This document shows positions 37,593 through 46,111 of a DNA stretch of 64,000 nucleotides, one piece after another. The first letter of the stretch is position 1. Each line of letters begins with the position of its first letter. The stretch is from Dongia sedimenti (GTDB lineage: Bacteria > Pseudomonadota > Alphaproteobacteria > Dongiales > Dongiaceae), in the NCBI GenBank assembly GCA_030715195.1, contig JAUYVI010000006.1:558001-622000 (forward strand), in the 5' to 3' direction. The notes beneath the pieces were generated by a model, which had not been told where the DNA came from, did no database searches, and saw nothing but the letters and a program-made list of their open reading frames with translations. The position numbers were made by a program, and so were the translations under genes.

Positions 37593-39680
37593 ATGCCCCG
37601 CGACCCGCGTTTCGATCCGCTCTTCGCGCCGCTGAAGCTCGGGCCGGTCACCGCGCCCAACCGCTTCTATCAGGTGCCGCACTGCACCGGCATGGGCTAC
37701 ACCATGCCGCAGACCCTCGCCGCCATGCGCGCGGTCAAGGCCGAGGGCGGCTGGGGCACGGTCTGCACCGAGTATTGCTCGATCCACCCGACCTCGGACG
37801 ATCACCCGTCGCCCTTCGCTTCACTCTGGGACCAGGGCGACGTCGCCAATCTCGGCGTTCTGGCCGAGGGCGTGCATCGCCACGGCAGTCTCTGCGGCGT
37901 CGAGCTCTGGCATGGCGGCCTGCGCTCGGCCAACCTGCTCTCGCGCCAGACCCCGATCGGGCCCAACAGCCTGCCGGCCGACAAGGCACCGCTGCAGGCC
38001 CGGCGCATGGACCTCGCCGACATCCGCGACTATCGCCGCGCCCATCGCGCGGCGGCGTTGCGCGCGAAGCAGGCCGATGCCGATCTGGTCTATGTCTATG
38101 CCAGCCACACCTACCTGCTGTCGCAATTCCTGGACGGCCGCATCAATCGCAGCATCCCGGGCTATAGCGGCTCGATCGAGAACCGGGTGCGCATCATCCG
38201 CGAGCTGATCGAGGAAACGAAAGAGGCGGTCGGCGACCGTTGCGCCGTCGCGATCCGCATCGAGGTCGATGCCGAATCGTCGCCGGGCGCGGATCCCGAC
38301 GGCGAACGCCGCGCGATTTTCGAGTTGCTGAAGGACGGACCGGATCTCTTCGATCTGACGATCACCGATTATTCCCAGGAGATGGGCGTCTCGCGCTTCA
38401 TCAAGGAAGCCTCGCTGGAGCCGCTGATCGCCCATGTGCGCGGGCTGGTCAACAAGCCCATCGTCAGCGTCGGCCGGTTCACGTCGCCGGAGACCATGCT
38501 GGCGCAGGTCAAGCGCGGCATCGTCGATCTGATCGGCGCGGCGCGGCCTTCCATCGCCGATCCCTTTCTGCCGCAGAAGATCGCCGAGGGCCGGCCCGAC
38601 GATATCCGGGAATGCATCGGCTGCAACATCTGCTATGCCAGCGATATTCAGGGCGTGCCGCTGCGCTGCACCCAGAATCCCACCATGGGCGAGGAATGGC
38701 GCCGCGACTGGCATCCCGACCGGATCGCGCGCGCCAAGCTGCCGGACCGCGTGCTCGTCGTTGGCGCCGGGCCCGCCGGGCTCGAAGCCGCTTTGACCCT
38801 CGCTCAGCGCGGCCATCAGGTCACCCTGGCCGAAGCCCGGCGCGAACTCGGCGGCCGCGTCACGCTCGAAAGCAAGCTGCCGGGCCTCGGTGAATGGGCG
38901 CGGGTGCGCGACTACCGGCAATACCAGCTCTCGAAATTCGCCGGCGTCGAAATCTTCCGCGAGAGCCGGCTCTCCGCCGCCGACATCCGCGAGCTCGGCC
39001 CTCGGCACGTCCTGCTCGCGACCGGCAGCCATTGGCGCGCCGACGCGACCGGTCACACCTTTCCGGCGGGCAATCCGGATCTCGACTCATCCGCGACACT
39101 CACGCCCGACGATCTGATGGCGGGCAAGCGCCCCGTCGACAAGACCCGACCGGTCATCGTCTTTGACGACGATCACTATCTGATGGCCTCGGTGCTGGCC
39201 GAGCTGCTGGCGCTGGAAGGCCATGCCGTCACCTACGTGACGACCGCCGGCGTGGTGGGCTTCTGGAGCCGCTTCACCATGGAGCAGGCTCGCGCCCAGG
39301 CTAGGCTCATCCAGCGCGGTGTCGCGATCGTGGTAAGCCATGCGGTCGATGCCGTGCGCGACGGCAACGCCACGCTCGCCTGCGTCTTCAGCGGCCAAGA
39401 ACGGGATCTACCCTGCGGCGCCTTCGTGCCGGTCACCTCACGCGAGCCGAACGACGCGCTGTGGCTCGATCTGCAATCCGATCCGGCGGCCAATGCGGCG
39501 GCGGGGATCGCCAGCATCCAACGCATCGGGGACTGCAAGGCGCCGGGCCTGATCGCCCATGCGGTTTATGACGGCCATCGGACCGCCCGGCTGATCGATG
39601 GGGATCAGGCGGCCGGGGAAGACCTGCCGGTAGAACCACCCTTCCGCCGCGATCGGGTCGTCATCCCGGCCGTGCTATGA
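37593..39680 (+). CDS. Trimethylamine-dehydrogenase-like iron-sulfur flavoprotein
   Basis: A 695-residue fusion of an old-yellow-enzyme TIM barrel, a [4Fe-4S] site and a nucleotide-binding FAD/ADP domain. FYQVPHC (Cys31) matches the cysteine that carries covalent FMN in trimethylamine dehydrogenase (TMADH), VYVYASHTY carries the active-site Tyr and His, and ECIGCNICYASDI...RCTQN (Cys341, 344, 347, 359) binds the cluster. The whole chain follows TMADH closely, but two of the three aromatic residues that bind the trimethylammonium group there appear replaced (Trp to Phe253, and a non-aromatic after Cys347). It likely oxidises an N-methyl amine or betaine derivative other than trimethylamine. 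Divergent from an ABC importer. Confidence 0.88.
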   Translation: MPRDPRFDPLFAPLKLGPVTAPNRFYQVPHCTGMGYTMPQTLAAMRAVKAEGGWGTVCTEYCSIHPTSDDHPSPFASLWDQGDVANLGVLAEGVHRHGSLCGVELWHGGLRSANLLSRQTPIGPNSLPADKAPLQARRMDLADIRDYRRAHRAAALRAKQADADLVYVYASHTYLLSQFLDGRINRSIPGYSGSIENRVRIIRELIEETKEAVGDRCAVAIRIEVDAESSPGADPDGERRAIFELLKDGPDLFDLTITDYSQEMGVSRFIKEASLEPLIAHVRGLVNKPIVSVGRFTSPETMLAQVKRGIVDLIGAARPSIADPFLPQKIAEGRPDDIRECIGCNICYASDIQGVPLRCTQNPTMGEEWRRDWHPDRIARAKLPDRVLVVGAGPAGLEAALTLAQRGHQVTLAEARRELGGRVTLESKLPGLGEWARVRDYRQYQLSKFAGVEIFRESRLSAADIRELGPRHVLLATGSHWRADATGHTFPAGNPDLDSSATLTPDDLMAGKRPVDKTRPVIVFDDDHYLMASVLAELLALEGHAVTYVTTAGVVGFWSRFTMEQARAQARLIQRGVAIVVSHAVDAVRDGNATLACVFSGQERDLPCGAFVPVTSREPNDALWLDLQSDPAANAAAGIASIQRIGDCKAPGLIAHAVYDGHRTARLIDGDQAAGEDLPVEPPFRRDRVVIPAVL

Positions 39681-39686
39681 TCGGCC

Positions 39687-40316
39687 ATGGCCTCGCCGGG
39701 TGATTCCGTAGATCTTGCCTTGGTGCTGGCGGTCGACTGCTCGAGCAGCGTCGTCCCGGCGGAGTTCCGGATTCAGATGGAGGGCATCGCCGCGGCGCTC
39801 CGCCACCCGTCGCTCTACGGCGCGATCCATGCCGGAAGGGAGCGCCGCATTGCGCTGACCTTGATGCTGTGGTCCGGCGCCGATTCGCAGGGTGTGTCGG
39901 TGCCCTGGCGCATTCTGGAAAGCGGCGCGGACCTCGAGGCCACCGCAGCCGAGATCGCCGGCGCCGAGCGCACCTGGCAAGTGGGCGGAACGGCCATCGG
40001 CATCGCCATCGACTACGCGGCCGCGCTGCTCATGAAGGTTCCGTTCACGGCCACGCGGCGCGTGATCGACATCTCCGGCGACGGGCCGGACAACGTCACC
40101 GGAACCCCCGCCGCCGCGCGTGATCGGGCCGTGGCGCAGGGGATCACCATCAACGGCTTGCCAATCGCCAAGGGCTCGCTGCTCTTGCCGGTCTATTATC
40201 AGACCCAGGTGATCGGCGGTCGCGACGCCTTCATCGAGCCGGCGCCCAACATCGAGGCTTTCCGGGCCACGATCTTGCGCAAGCTGCTGCGCGAGATCGG
40301 CAATCCCGTTTCCTAG
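39687..40316 (+). CDS. DUF1194-type von Willebrand factor A domain protein
   Basis: A 209-residue VWA-fold protein. The metal-ion-dependent adhesion site starts as DCSSSV (Asp17, Ser19, Ser21; DxSxS), continues with GGTAIGIAIDYA where the second-site Thr is expected, and IDISGDGPDN as the third element. These match DUF1194 proteins. Unlike most of that family it has no visible signal peptide from ATG 39687, so it may be cytosolic or the true start may lie upstream inside the flavoprotein gene. It follows the TMADH-like gene by six bases and is probably co-transcribed; role unknown. Confidence 0.8.
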   Translation: MASPGDSVDLALVLAVDCSSSVVPAEFRIQMEGIAAALRHPSLYGAIHAGRERRIALTLMLWSGADSQGVSVPWRILESGADLEATAAEIAGAERTWQVGGTAIGIAIDYAAALLMKVPFTATRRVIDISGDGPDNVTGTPAAARDRAVAQGITINGLPIAKGSLLLPVYYQTQVIGGRDAFIEPAPNIEAFRATILRKLLREIGNPVS

Positions 40317-40332
40317 TGGGCGTGAAGTCCCG

Positions 40333-41514
40333 TCAGGCCGCCAAGGTCCCGTTCAATCCGGCGACGAAGATCTTGCCGAGCTCGTTGGCGCCGACCTTGA
40401 TCGGATTGCCGCCGGCCGAGGGGTCGGCTTCAGCCGCCTTCGCGACCTCGTCCACCCGCTTGTCATCGACGCCGATCTCGCGCAGCGTGTGCGGGATGCT
40501 GATCTCCTTGCGGAGCTGCAGCACCCATTCCATCACGCCCTTGAAGCCGGGGGTAGGCAGGCCGAGGAAGCGGGCGAGACGGGTCATCCGCTCGTCGATG
40601 GCCTTGCGGTTGAAGTCCAGCACATAGGGCATCACAACTGCATTGGTGAGGCCATGATGCGTGTTGTAGAGCGCGCCCAGCGGATGGCTGATCGCATGCA
40701 TGCCGCCGAGGCCCTTCTGGAAGGCGGTGGCACCCATGCTCGCCGCCGCCATCATGTTGGCGCGGGCGACCAGGTTCTTGCCGTCCTTGACCGCCGCCGG
40801 CAGGTTCTCGGCGACCAGCCGCATGCCCTCGAGCGCGATGCCGTCCGCCAGCGGATGGAAGCCCGGCGCGCAATAGGCTTCCAGGCAATGCGACAGCGCA
40901 TCCATCCCGGTCGCCGCGGTGATGTGCGGGGGCAGGCCCACGGTCAGCTCCGGATCGTCGATCACGATCGCGGGCAGCATCTTCGGATGGAAGATGATCT
41001 TCTTGGTGTGATTGCTCTCGTCGGTGATGACCGAGGCGCGGCCCACTTCCGATCCGGTGCCCGACGTGGTCGGCACGGCGATGATCGGCGCGATGCCGGC
41101 GGCGTTGACCCGGGTCCACCAGTCGCCGATATCCTCGAAGTCCCAGATCGGCCGGGTCTGGCCGACCATCAGCGCGACTGCTTTTGCGGCATCCAGCGCC
41201 GAGCCGCCGCCGAAGGCGATGACGCCGTCGTGGTTGCCGGCCTTGTAGACCTTCACCCCGTCATCGACGTTCTTGCCGACCGGGTTGCCCTGCACCTCGG
41301 AATAGAGCCCGGTTGGAATCCCCGCCGCCTCGTTGCGCGCGATCGCCTCCTTGATCATCGGCAAGCCGGCCAGTCCCGGATCGGTGATCAGCAGCGGCCG
41401 CTTCAGCCCCAAGGCCTTGCAATGATCCGGCAGCTCCTTGATCCGGCCCACGCCGAACTTCAGGGAGGTGGGGTAGTTCCAGTTGCCTTTGAGGGCGGCG
41501 GCGTCGGTCGTCAT
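40333..41514 (-). CDS. Iron-containing alcohol dehydrogenase
   Basis: A 393-residue group III alcohol dehydrogenase (NAD-dependent, Fe or Zn). The NAD-binding GGGSALDAAKAVAL is near residue 100 and PTTSGTGSEVGRASVI near 150. The metal site is visible in GMDALSHCLEAY, then HAISHPLGALYNTHHG. Length is usual. It lies on the same strand as the kinase/dehydrogenase block to its right but is separated from it by an opposite-strand lipoprotein gene, so it is likely a separate unit. It could oxidise a polyol or amino-alcohol; the substrate is not determined. Confidence 0.93.
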   Translation of the reverse strand: MTTDAAALKGNWNYPTSLKFGVGRIKELPDHCKALGLKRPLLITDPGLAGLPMIKEAIARNEAAGIPTGLYSEVQGNPVGKNVDDGVKVYKAGNHDGVIAFGGGSALDAAKAVALMVGQTRPIWDFEDIGDWWTRVNAAGIAPIIAVPTTSGTGSEVGRASVITDESNHTKKIIFHPKMLPAIVIDDPELTVGLPPHITAATGMDALSHCLEAYCAPGFHPLADGIALEGMRLVAENLPAAVKDGKNLVARANMMAAASMGATAFQKGLGGMHAISHPLGALYNTHHGLTNAVVMPYVLDFNRKAIDERMTRLARFLGLPTPGFKGVMEWVLQLRKEISIPHTLREIGVDDKRVDEVAKAAEADPSAGGNPIKVGANELGKIFVAGLNGTLAA

Positions 41515-41655
41515 GATGGCAGGTCCTAACGGTTAGTCGGGGGTTGGAAAAGTGGGCGCATTCTAGCCGGGAAAGCGCCGAAAACCAGCGCTGTGCGCCC
41601 TGATTTGACCACTTTCTTGGTCGATCTTCGTTAAGGTCGGCAAGAGAGGTGCGGC

Positions 41656-42114
41656 TTGCGGAAAATACTGAGAATCGGCATTCGGCTCGCCGGAGCGATG
41701 CTGTTGGCTTGGGGCGCTGCGGCATGTTCCAAGGATCAATCGCCGGGGCCGGAAGCGGGATACAGGGATGTTCTCGCGCCGGCGGACCGATACGCCTTTC
41801 TGATGATCAGAGATTTTCTCTCGACGGATCGGGGTTCTGATCTCTGGGTCTCCGAAGACTTGCATAGTTGCCAGCCCGTTCGGTCCGCGCGTCTTGCAGA
41901 AGCATTGCGGGAGTTGAGCAACGACCAGAGCCAGGTTCGAACCGATTGCACGGGCATACCCCGCCTCCTGCTGACATTCAGCGTCAACTCCGACCGGGCT
42001 TCGGGCACCGTCGAATACGATTGCGGCGATCTCTGTGGGCACACGATTCTCTACACACTCAATCGAACCGCAAGCGGACTCTCGGTGACGCGACACAGCG
42101 AGATCTTCTACTGA
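41656..42114 (+). CDS. Predicted lipoprotein of unknown function
   Basis: A 152-residue protein starting at TTG 41656, with AGAGAGG just upstream. The N-terminus is a lipoprotein signal with lipobox WGAAAC (Cys about residue 24). The mature part contains five more cysteines, including HSCQPV, TDCTGI and DCGDLCG, suggesting disulfides and periplasmic folding. It lies on the opposite strand between the alcohol dehydrogenase and kinase genes and ends flush against the kinase stop codon. No family recognised. GC content is lower than the flanks. Confidence 0.65.
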   Translation: MRKILRIGIRLAGAMLLAWGAAACSKDQSPGPEAGYRDVLAPADRYAFLMIRDFLSTDRGSDLWVSEDLHSCQPVRSARLAEALRELSNDQSQVRTDCTGIPRLLLTFSVNSDRASGTVEYDCGDLCGHTILYTLNRTASGLSVTRHSEIFY

Positions 42115-43545
42115 TTACCGCCACCCCCGGCAGCGTTCGACGGCGTCGGAGAAGTTGGTGCGCAGGCCGGGATCGAGCGGGGTGCCGGGGTCGATGCTGG
42201 CCTGGGGCGCCGCTTCCGGGGGCAGGGTGTCGATGGTCGCCAGGCCGGCGCCGATCAGAGCAAAGAGGGCGCAGCCCAGTCCGGTCAGTTCCATGCTGAC
42301 GGGGACAGTGAGGGTGCGGCCGAGGGCCTGCGCCAGGAAGCTCCGGAAGTAGCGGTTGTTGGCGAGACCGCCGTCGATCGAGAGCCTGGGCGAGATCGGC
42401 TGCAGCGTGTTCACCGCTTCGATGACCTGCGCGGCGCGCAGCGCCACGCCTTCCAGCACCGATTGCACCAGATCGCGCTTGGCCGTTTCCAATCCCATGC
42501 CGAGCCAGAGACCGGCGGCGCTACGGTCCCAATAGGGACAGCCCAAGCCCGAGAGCGCCGGCACGAACACCAGGCCGCGCTCGATCGCGGTGCCGTCGAA
42601 GGCATCGATCTCGGCGAAGTCCTGGAACAGGCCGAGCTCGCGGGCCCAGTTCACCGCCGAAGCGGCGTTGTAGACGCCGCCGTCGATCGCATAGGTGACG
42701 GGTGCATCGCCGAGTTTCCAGGCGATGGTCGGCAGCAAGCCGCTCTTCGGATCCTTGAGCGGCTTGTCGCCGGCAATTGCGAGCGCGAAGGCGCCGGTGC
42801 CGAAGGTGATCTTGGCGTCTCCCGGCTTGCGGCAGCCATGGCCGAACAAAGCCGCCTGCTGGTCGACCATGCTGGCGGTGACGGGGATGCCGTCGATCGC
42901 ACCGAAATCGCCGGCCGTGGATCGGATCTCCGGCAGGCATTCGATCGGCACGCCGAACAGCGCGGCCAATTGCGGATCCCATTGCAGGGTCTCGAGATTC
43001 ATCAGGCTGGTGCGCGAGGCCGTGGTCACGTCGGTCGCGAACACCCCGGCCAGCCGGTCGAGGAAGAAGGCGTCGCTGGTGCCGAAGCGGAGCCGGCCTT
43101 CGCGCCGCAGCGTCTTCGCCTCCTCGACATGGTCCAGAATCCAGCGCAGCTTGGCCGCCGAGAAATAGGGATCGAGCGGCAGGCCGGCGCGGGCGAGGGT
43201 GGTCTCCTCGTGTCCCGCCGCTTTCAGTTTCTCGATCTCGGCATGGGTGCGCGCATCCTGCCAGACGATCGCGTTAGTGATCGGCCGCTTGGTCTTCGCA
43301 TCCCAGGCGACCACGGTCTCGCCCTGGTTGGCGATGCCGATGCCGCGCACCGCGGCGTTCTTCGCGCTGGCGATCAGCTGCGCCACATTGCCGACCAGTT
43401 CCTCGGCATCATGCTCGACCCAGCCGGGTTGCGGGTAGAACTGCCGGTGATCGACGGTGGCACCGGAGCGGAATGTGCCGTCGCTTTCCAGCACATGCAC
43501 GCCCGATCCGGTGGTGCCCTGGTCGATGGCGATGACGCTGGTCAC
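42115..43545 (-). CDS. FGGY-family carbohydrate kinase, glycerol-kinase-like with altered active site
   Basis: A 476-residue sugar/polyol kinase. It follows glycerol kinase throughout: IDQGTT at residues 7-12, FYPQPGWVEHD at 36-46, NAIVWQDART, DPYFSAAKLRWILDH, VDQQAALFGHG and the ATP-site GTGAFAL. However, two arginines conserved in GlpK are glycine here: position 15 (TTSSR becomes TTGSG) and position 75 (NQRET becomes NQGET, the glycerol-contacting Arg83 of E. coli). Glu76, the Trp, Tyr and Asp of the glycerol site remain. Substrate may therefore differ from glycerol. It starts with GTG in a four-base overlap with the preceding flavoprotein. Confidence 0.87.
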   Translation of the reverse strand: MTSVIAIDQGTTGSGVHVLESDGTFRSGATVDHRQFYPQPGWVEHDAEELVGNVAQLIASAKNAAVRGIGIANQGETVVAWDAKTKRPITNAIVWQDARTHAEIEKLKAAGHEETTLARAGLPLDPYFSAAKLRWILDHVEEAKTLRREGRLRFGTSDAFFLDRLAGVFATDVTTASRTSLMNLETLQWDPQLAALFGVPIECLPEIRSTAGDFGAIDGIPVTASMVDQQAALFGHGCRKPGDAKITFGTGAFALAIAGDKPLKDPKSGLLPTIAWKLGDAPVTYAIDGGVYNAASAVNWARELGLFQDFAEIDAFDGTAIERGLVFVPALSGLGCPYWDRSAAGLWLGMGLETAKRDLVQSVLEGVALRAAQVIEAVNTLQPISPRLSIDGGLANNRYFRSFLAQALGRTLTVPVSMELTGLGCALFALIGAGLATIDTLPPEAAPQASIDPGTPLDPGLRTNFSDAVERCRGWR

Positions 43546-44762
43546 GCTTGCGGCTCCAGGGAAACGGTGATGGACTTATGGGCCTGCAGATCCTTCGGCG
43601 AAACCGGCCAGGCGATGCGCCGCTCGGGCAGCGCATCGATCTGGCGCGACCAAATCACCGTGTCGTCGCCGCGCAGCACGATCGCGCCCTTGGTGGCGGC
43701 GCGCGCGCGGGCGAAGAACAGCAGCTCGGGGTCGATCGGGTCCTCGGCGGTGAGGCGTTGTGGATAGACATAGGCGAGCGCGCCCGCGGCCTGCACCGGG
43801 ACGCTTGCGGCCGGCGGCGCCAGCTTCCCCAGCAGCGTGGCGGCGATAATGCGGGCCGCCGCCTGGCCCTCGCGCCAGCATTGCCCTGCGGTTTCGATGC
43901 CGCGCAGCAGATTGCCGGCGGCGAAGTAGGCGGGATCGGAGCAGCGCCATAACTGGTCGATGGCCGGTCCCCTGGTGCCGGGATCGACGGCAAGATGACT
44001 CCCCGCCAGTAGCGCATTCTCCGGGCGGAAGCGGCCGGTGAAGACCACGCCGTCGCAATCGAGCCGTTCCGGTCCGTTGCCGCGATCGACTTCCACGCCT
44101 TCCACGCGCTCATGGCCGAGGATGCGGATGAGGCGCGTGTCGAGCAGCACCGGCACACCGAAGGCGAGGCGCGCAATCCAGTCGCCCGGGCGTTGAGCGG
44201 TGATGCGCCGCCCGGCCTCGATCATCGCGGCCGGCCGCACCTTCACGTGCCGCAAGGTCAGCAGGGTGGAGAAGGCGACCAGCTCGCTGCCGATGATCAC
44301 CGGCCGCTCGAACGGCCGCTTGCCGTGCAGATAGACGAATTGCTGCAGCGCGCCGGTGTTCATGACGCCCCAGGGCCGCGCGCCGGAGACCAGGCGCGCG
44401 CTGCGCGGCGTCTCGCGGGCGCCCAGCGCCAGCAGCACGGCACGGCCGCGCCAGGCCTGCGGACCCTCGGCGCCGGTCGTCTGCACGACGCCGCCGGGTT
44501 CCAGGCGCAAGGCGGTGACGCCGAGCTTCAGCTCGGCGGCGCCTGCGGTCTCCGCCAGACGCCGCGCGTAGGCGGGGCCGGTCATGATCCTGCGGAACTC
44601 GTTCCAGCCGTAGCCGAGATGGCCGCAATGCCGTGGGATGCCGCCGGCCGCTTGCTCGCGATCCAGCACCGCGATCTTGCCGACCTTGAGCCGCGCGAGC
44701 TCCGCCGCGGCGGAAAGTCCCGCCGGGCCGGCGCCGAGGATGATGACGTCGCGCTCGATCAC
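43542..44762 (-). CDS. FAD-dependent pyridine-nucleotide-type oxidoreductase
   Basis: A 406-residue flavoprotein with an N-terminal FAD motif VIILGAGPAGLSAAAELA and a second nucleotide site region (GRAVLLALGARETPRS, PVIIGSELVAFSTLLTL). It lacks a C-terminal iron-sulfur domain. Such proteins pair with GlpA-like dehydrogenases in operons with glycerol-type kinases, and with amine or opine oxidase partners elsewhere. Start GTG 44762 overlaps the stop of the GlpA-like gene, and its own stop overlaps the kinase start, so the three are tightly coupled. It likely passes electrons from the GlpA-like subunit; exact role inferred. Confidence 0.82.
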   Translation of the reverse strand: MIERDVIILGAGPAGLSAAAELARLKVGKIAVLDREQAAGGIPRHCGHLGYGWNEFRRIMTGPAYARRLAETAGAAELKLGVTALRLEPGGVVQTTGAEGPQAWRGRAVLLALGARETPRSARLVSGARPWGVMNTGALQQFVYLHGKRPFERPVIIGSELVAFSTLLTLRHVKVRPAAMIEAGRRITAQRPGDWIARLAFGVPVLLDTRLIRILGHERVEGVEVDRGNGPERLDCDGVVFTGRFRPENALLAGSHLAVDPGTRGPAIDQLWRCSDPAYFAAGNLLRGIETAGQCWREGQAAARIIAATLLGKLAPPAASVPVQAAGALAYVYPQRLTAEDPIDPELLFFARARAATKGAIVLRGDDTVIWSRQIDALPERRIAWPVSPKDLQAHKSITVSLEPQA

Positions 44763-46108
44763 AGCGTGATCCTGCCTTCGGCGATCGCCGCCACCTGGGC
44801 GCTGCAATAGAAGCCCTGGCAGCGCCCCATCATGGCGCGGGTGCGCCGCTTCAAGCCGCCCACATCGCCGGCCGGCAATGGACCGGTCAGCGCCGCTTCG
44901 ATCTCGCCCCGGGTCACCCATTCGCAATGGCAGACGATCTCGCCGCCGATCTGATAGGGGCGCGGCCGTTCCTCGCAGAGGTTCGGGACCGGCGTCCAGG
45001 TCGGCGCCGACTCTTCCATCGGATGGAAATGCTGCGCCACCAGATCGCCGACCTGGCCGGCGATGCCGAGCGCCGCCGTCAACCCGGTGGAGCGAATGCC
45101 GCCGACCGTGATCCAGCGCCGCTCCGGCTGTGCCGAGATCTGGTAATCCTTGAACTGCGTCGCCGGCCGCAACCCAGCATAGACCGCGTTGACGCCGATC
45201 TCGGCGAGGCCGGGCAGCATCTCCTGGCCCTTGGCGATCAGCATGGCGAGCGCCTGCTCGTCCACCTCGGCGACGTCGCGCGTCTCCTGGTCCTCGGCGG
45301 TCGGGCCGACCAGCAGATTGCCGAAGGCGGTGCGGCAGATGACGATGCCCTTGGTGCGCTCGGTCGGCACCGGCAGGATGATCGACTTCACCAGTTGGGC
45401 GGCTGGCTTGTCGAACACGACGAACTGGCCCTTGCGCGGGGTGATCTTGAACGGACTCTCGCGGCAGATCGCTTCGACCCGGTCGCCGAAATTTCCGGCG
45501 GCATTGATCACCAGCCCCGCGGTGATGCGGCCCCGCTCGGTCACCAGCGACCAGGCGCCGTCGAAGCTGCCGCCCGAGACCGTGCAGCCGCGCCGGATCC
45601 GCCCGCCATGGGCAAGGCCCTGCAGCGCATAAGCGAGCGGGGCAGACCAGGGATCGATGATGTGCTCGCCGGGCACGCGCACCGCCCCTAAGGCATGGGG
45701 TGCCAATTGCGGCTCGCGCTGCCGCAATTCCTCGGCGGAGATCTGGGTAACGTCCTCGACGCCGTTCTGATGCGCCTGGGCGACGATCGCGGGCAGGCGT
45801 GCGAGCTGCTCCTCGTTCCAGGCGACCACCAGCGCCCCGGTCTCGACCAGTGGCAGGTTGAGGCGGTTGCGGATCGCCTGGTACTCGCGATAGCCGGCCT
45901 GCATGCAGACGACTTCCAGCGAGCCGGGTGGCGCGTCGAAGCCGGTGTGCAGGATCGCGCTGTTGCCCTTGCTGGCACCGGAGAGGATGTCTTCGCCGGC
46001 TTCGAGCAGCAGCGGCTTCAGCCCGGCGAGTGCCAGGCGGCGGAAGATGGCGCAGCCGACCACGCCGCCGCCGATGATCACGACGTCAGCGCGGTCGAAC
46101 TCCGCCAT
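44759..46108 (-). CDS. GlpA-like FAD-dependent dehydrogenase with C-terminal [2Fe-2S] BFD domain
   Basis: A 449-residue DAO-fold flavoprotein. FAD binding is at VVIIGGGVVGCAIFRRLA (residues 9-26), and SKGNSAILHTGFDAPPGSLE is typical of the glycerol-3-phosphate dehydrogenase GlpA branch. The C-terminal 80 residues form a bacterioferritin-associated-ferredoxin-type cluster domain: IVCHCEWVTRGEI and MGRCQGFYC provide four cysteines. It heads a coupled trio with the next flavoprotein and the FGGY kinase. A phosphorylated or non-phosphorylated polyol, or an amine-derived hydroxy acid, is the likely substrate; glycerol-3-phosphate is not certain given the unusual kinase. Confidence 0.85.
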   Translation of the reverse strand: MAEFDRADVVIIGGGVVGCAIFRRLALAGLKPLLLEAGEDILSGASKGNSAILHTGFDAPPGSLEVVCMQAGYREYQAIRNRLNLPLVETGALVVAWNEEQLARLPAIVAQAHQNGVEDVTQISAEELRQREPQLAPHALGAVRVPGEHIIDPWSAPLAYALQGLAHGGRIRRGCTVSGGSFDGAWSLVTERGRITAGLVINAAGNFGDRVEAICRESPFKITPRKGQFVVFDKPAAQLVKSIILPVPTERTKGIVICRTAFGNLLVGPTAEDQETRDVAEVDEQALAMLIAKGQEMLPGLAEIGVNAVYAGLRPATQFKDYQISAQPERRWITVGGIRSTGLTAALGIAGQVGDLVAQHFHPMEESAPTWTPVPNLCEERPRPYQIGGEIVCHCEWVTRGEIEAALTGPLPAGDVGGLKRRTRAMMGRCQGFYCSAQVAAIAEGRITL

Positions 46109-46111
46109 GAT

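Noticed and set aside
42115..43545. Naming the kinase glpK
   Set aside because: Two conserved arginines of glycerol kinase are glycine, so glycerol specificity is not secure.
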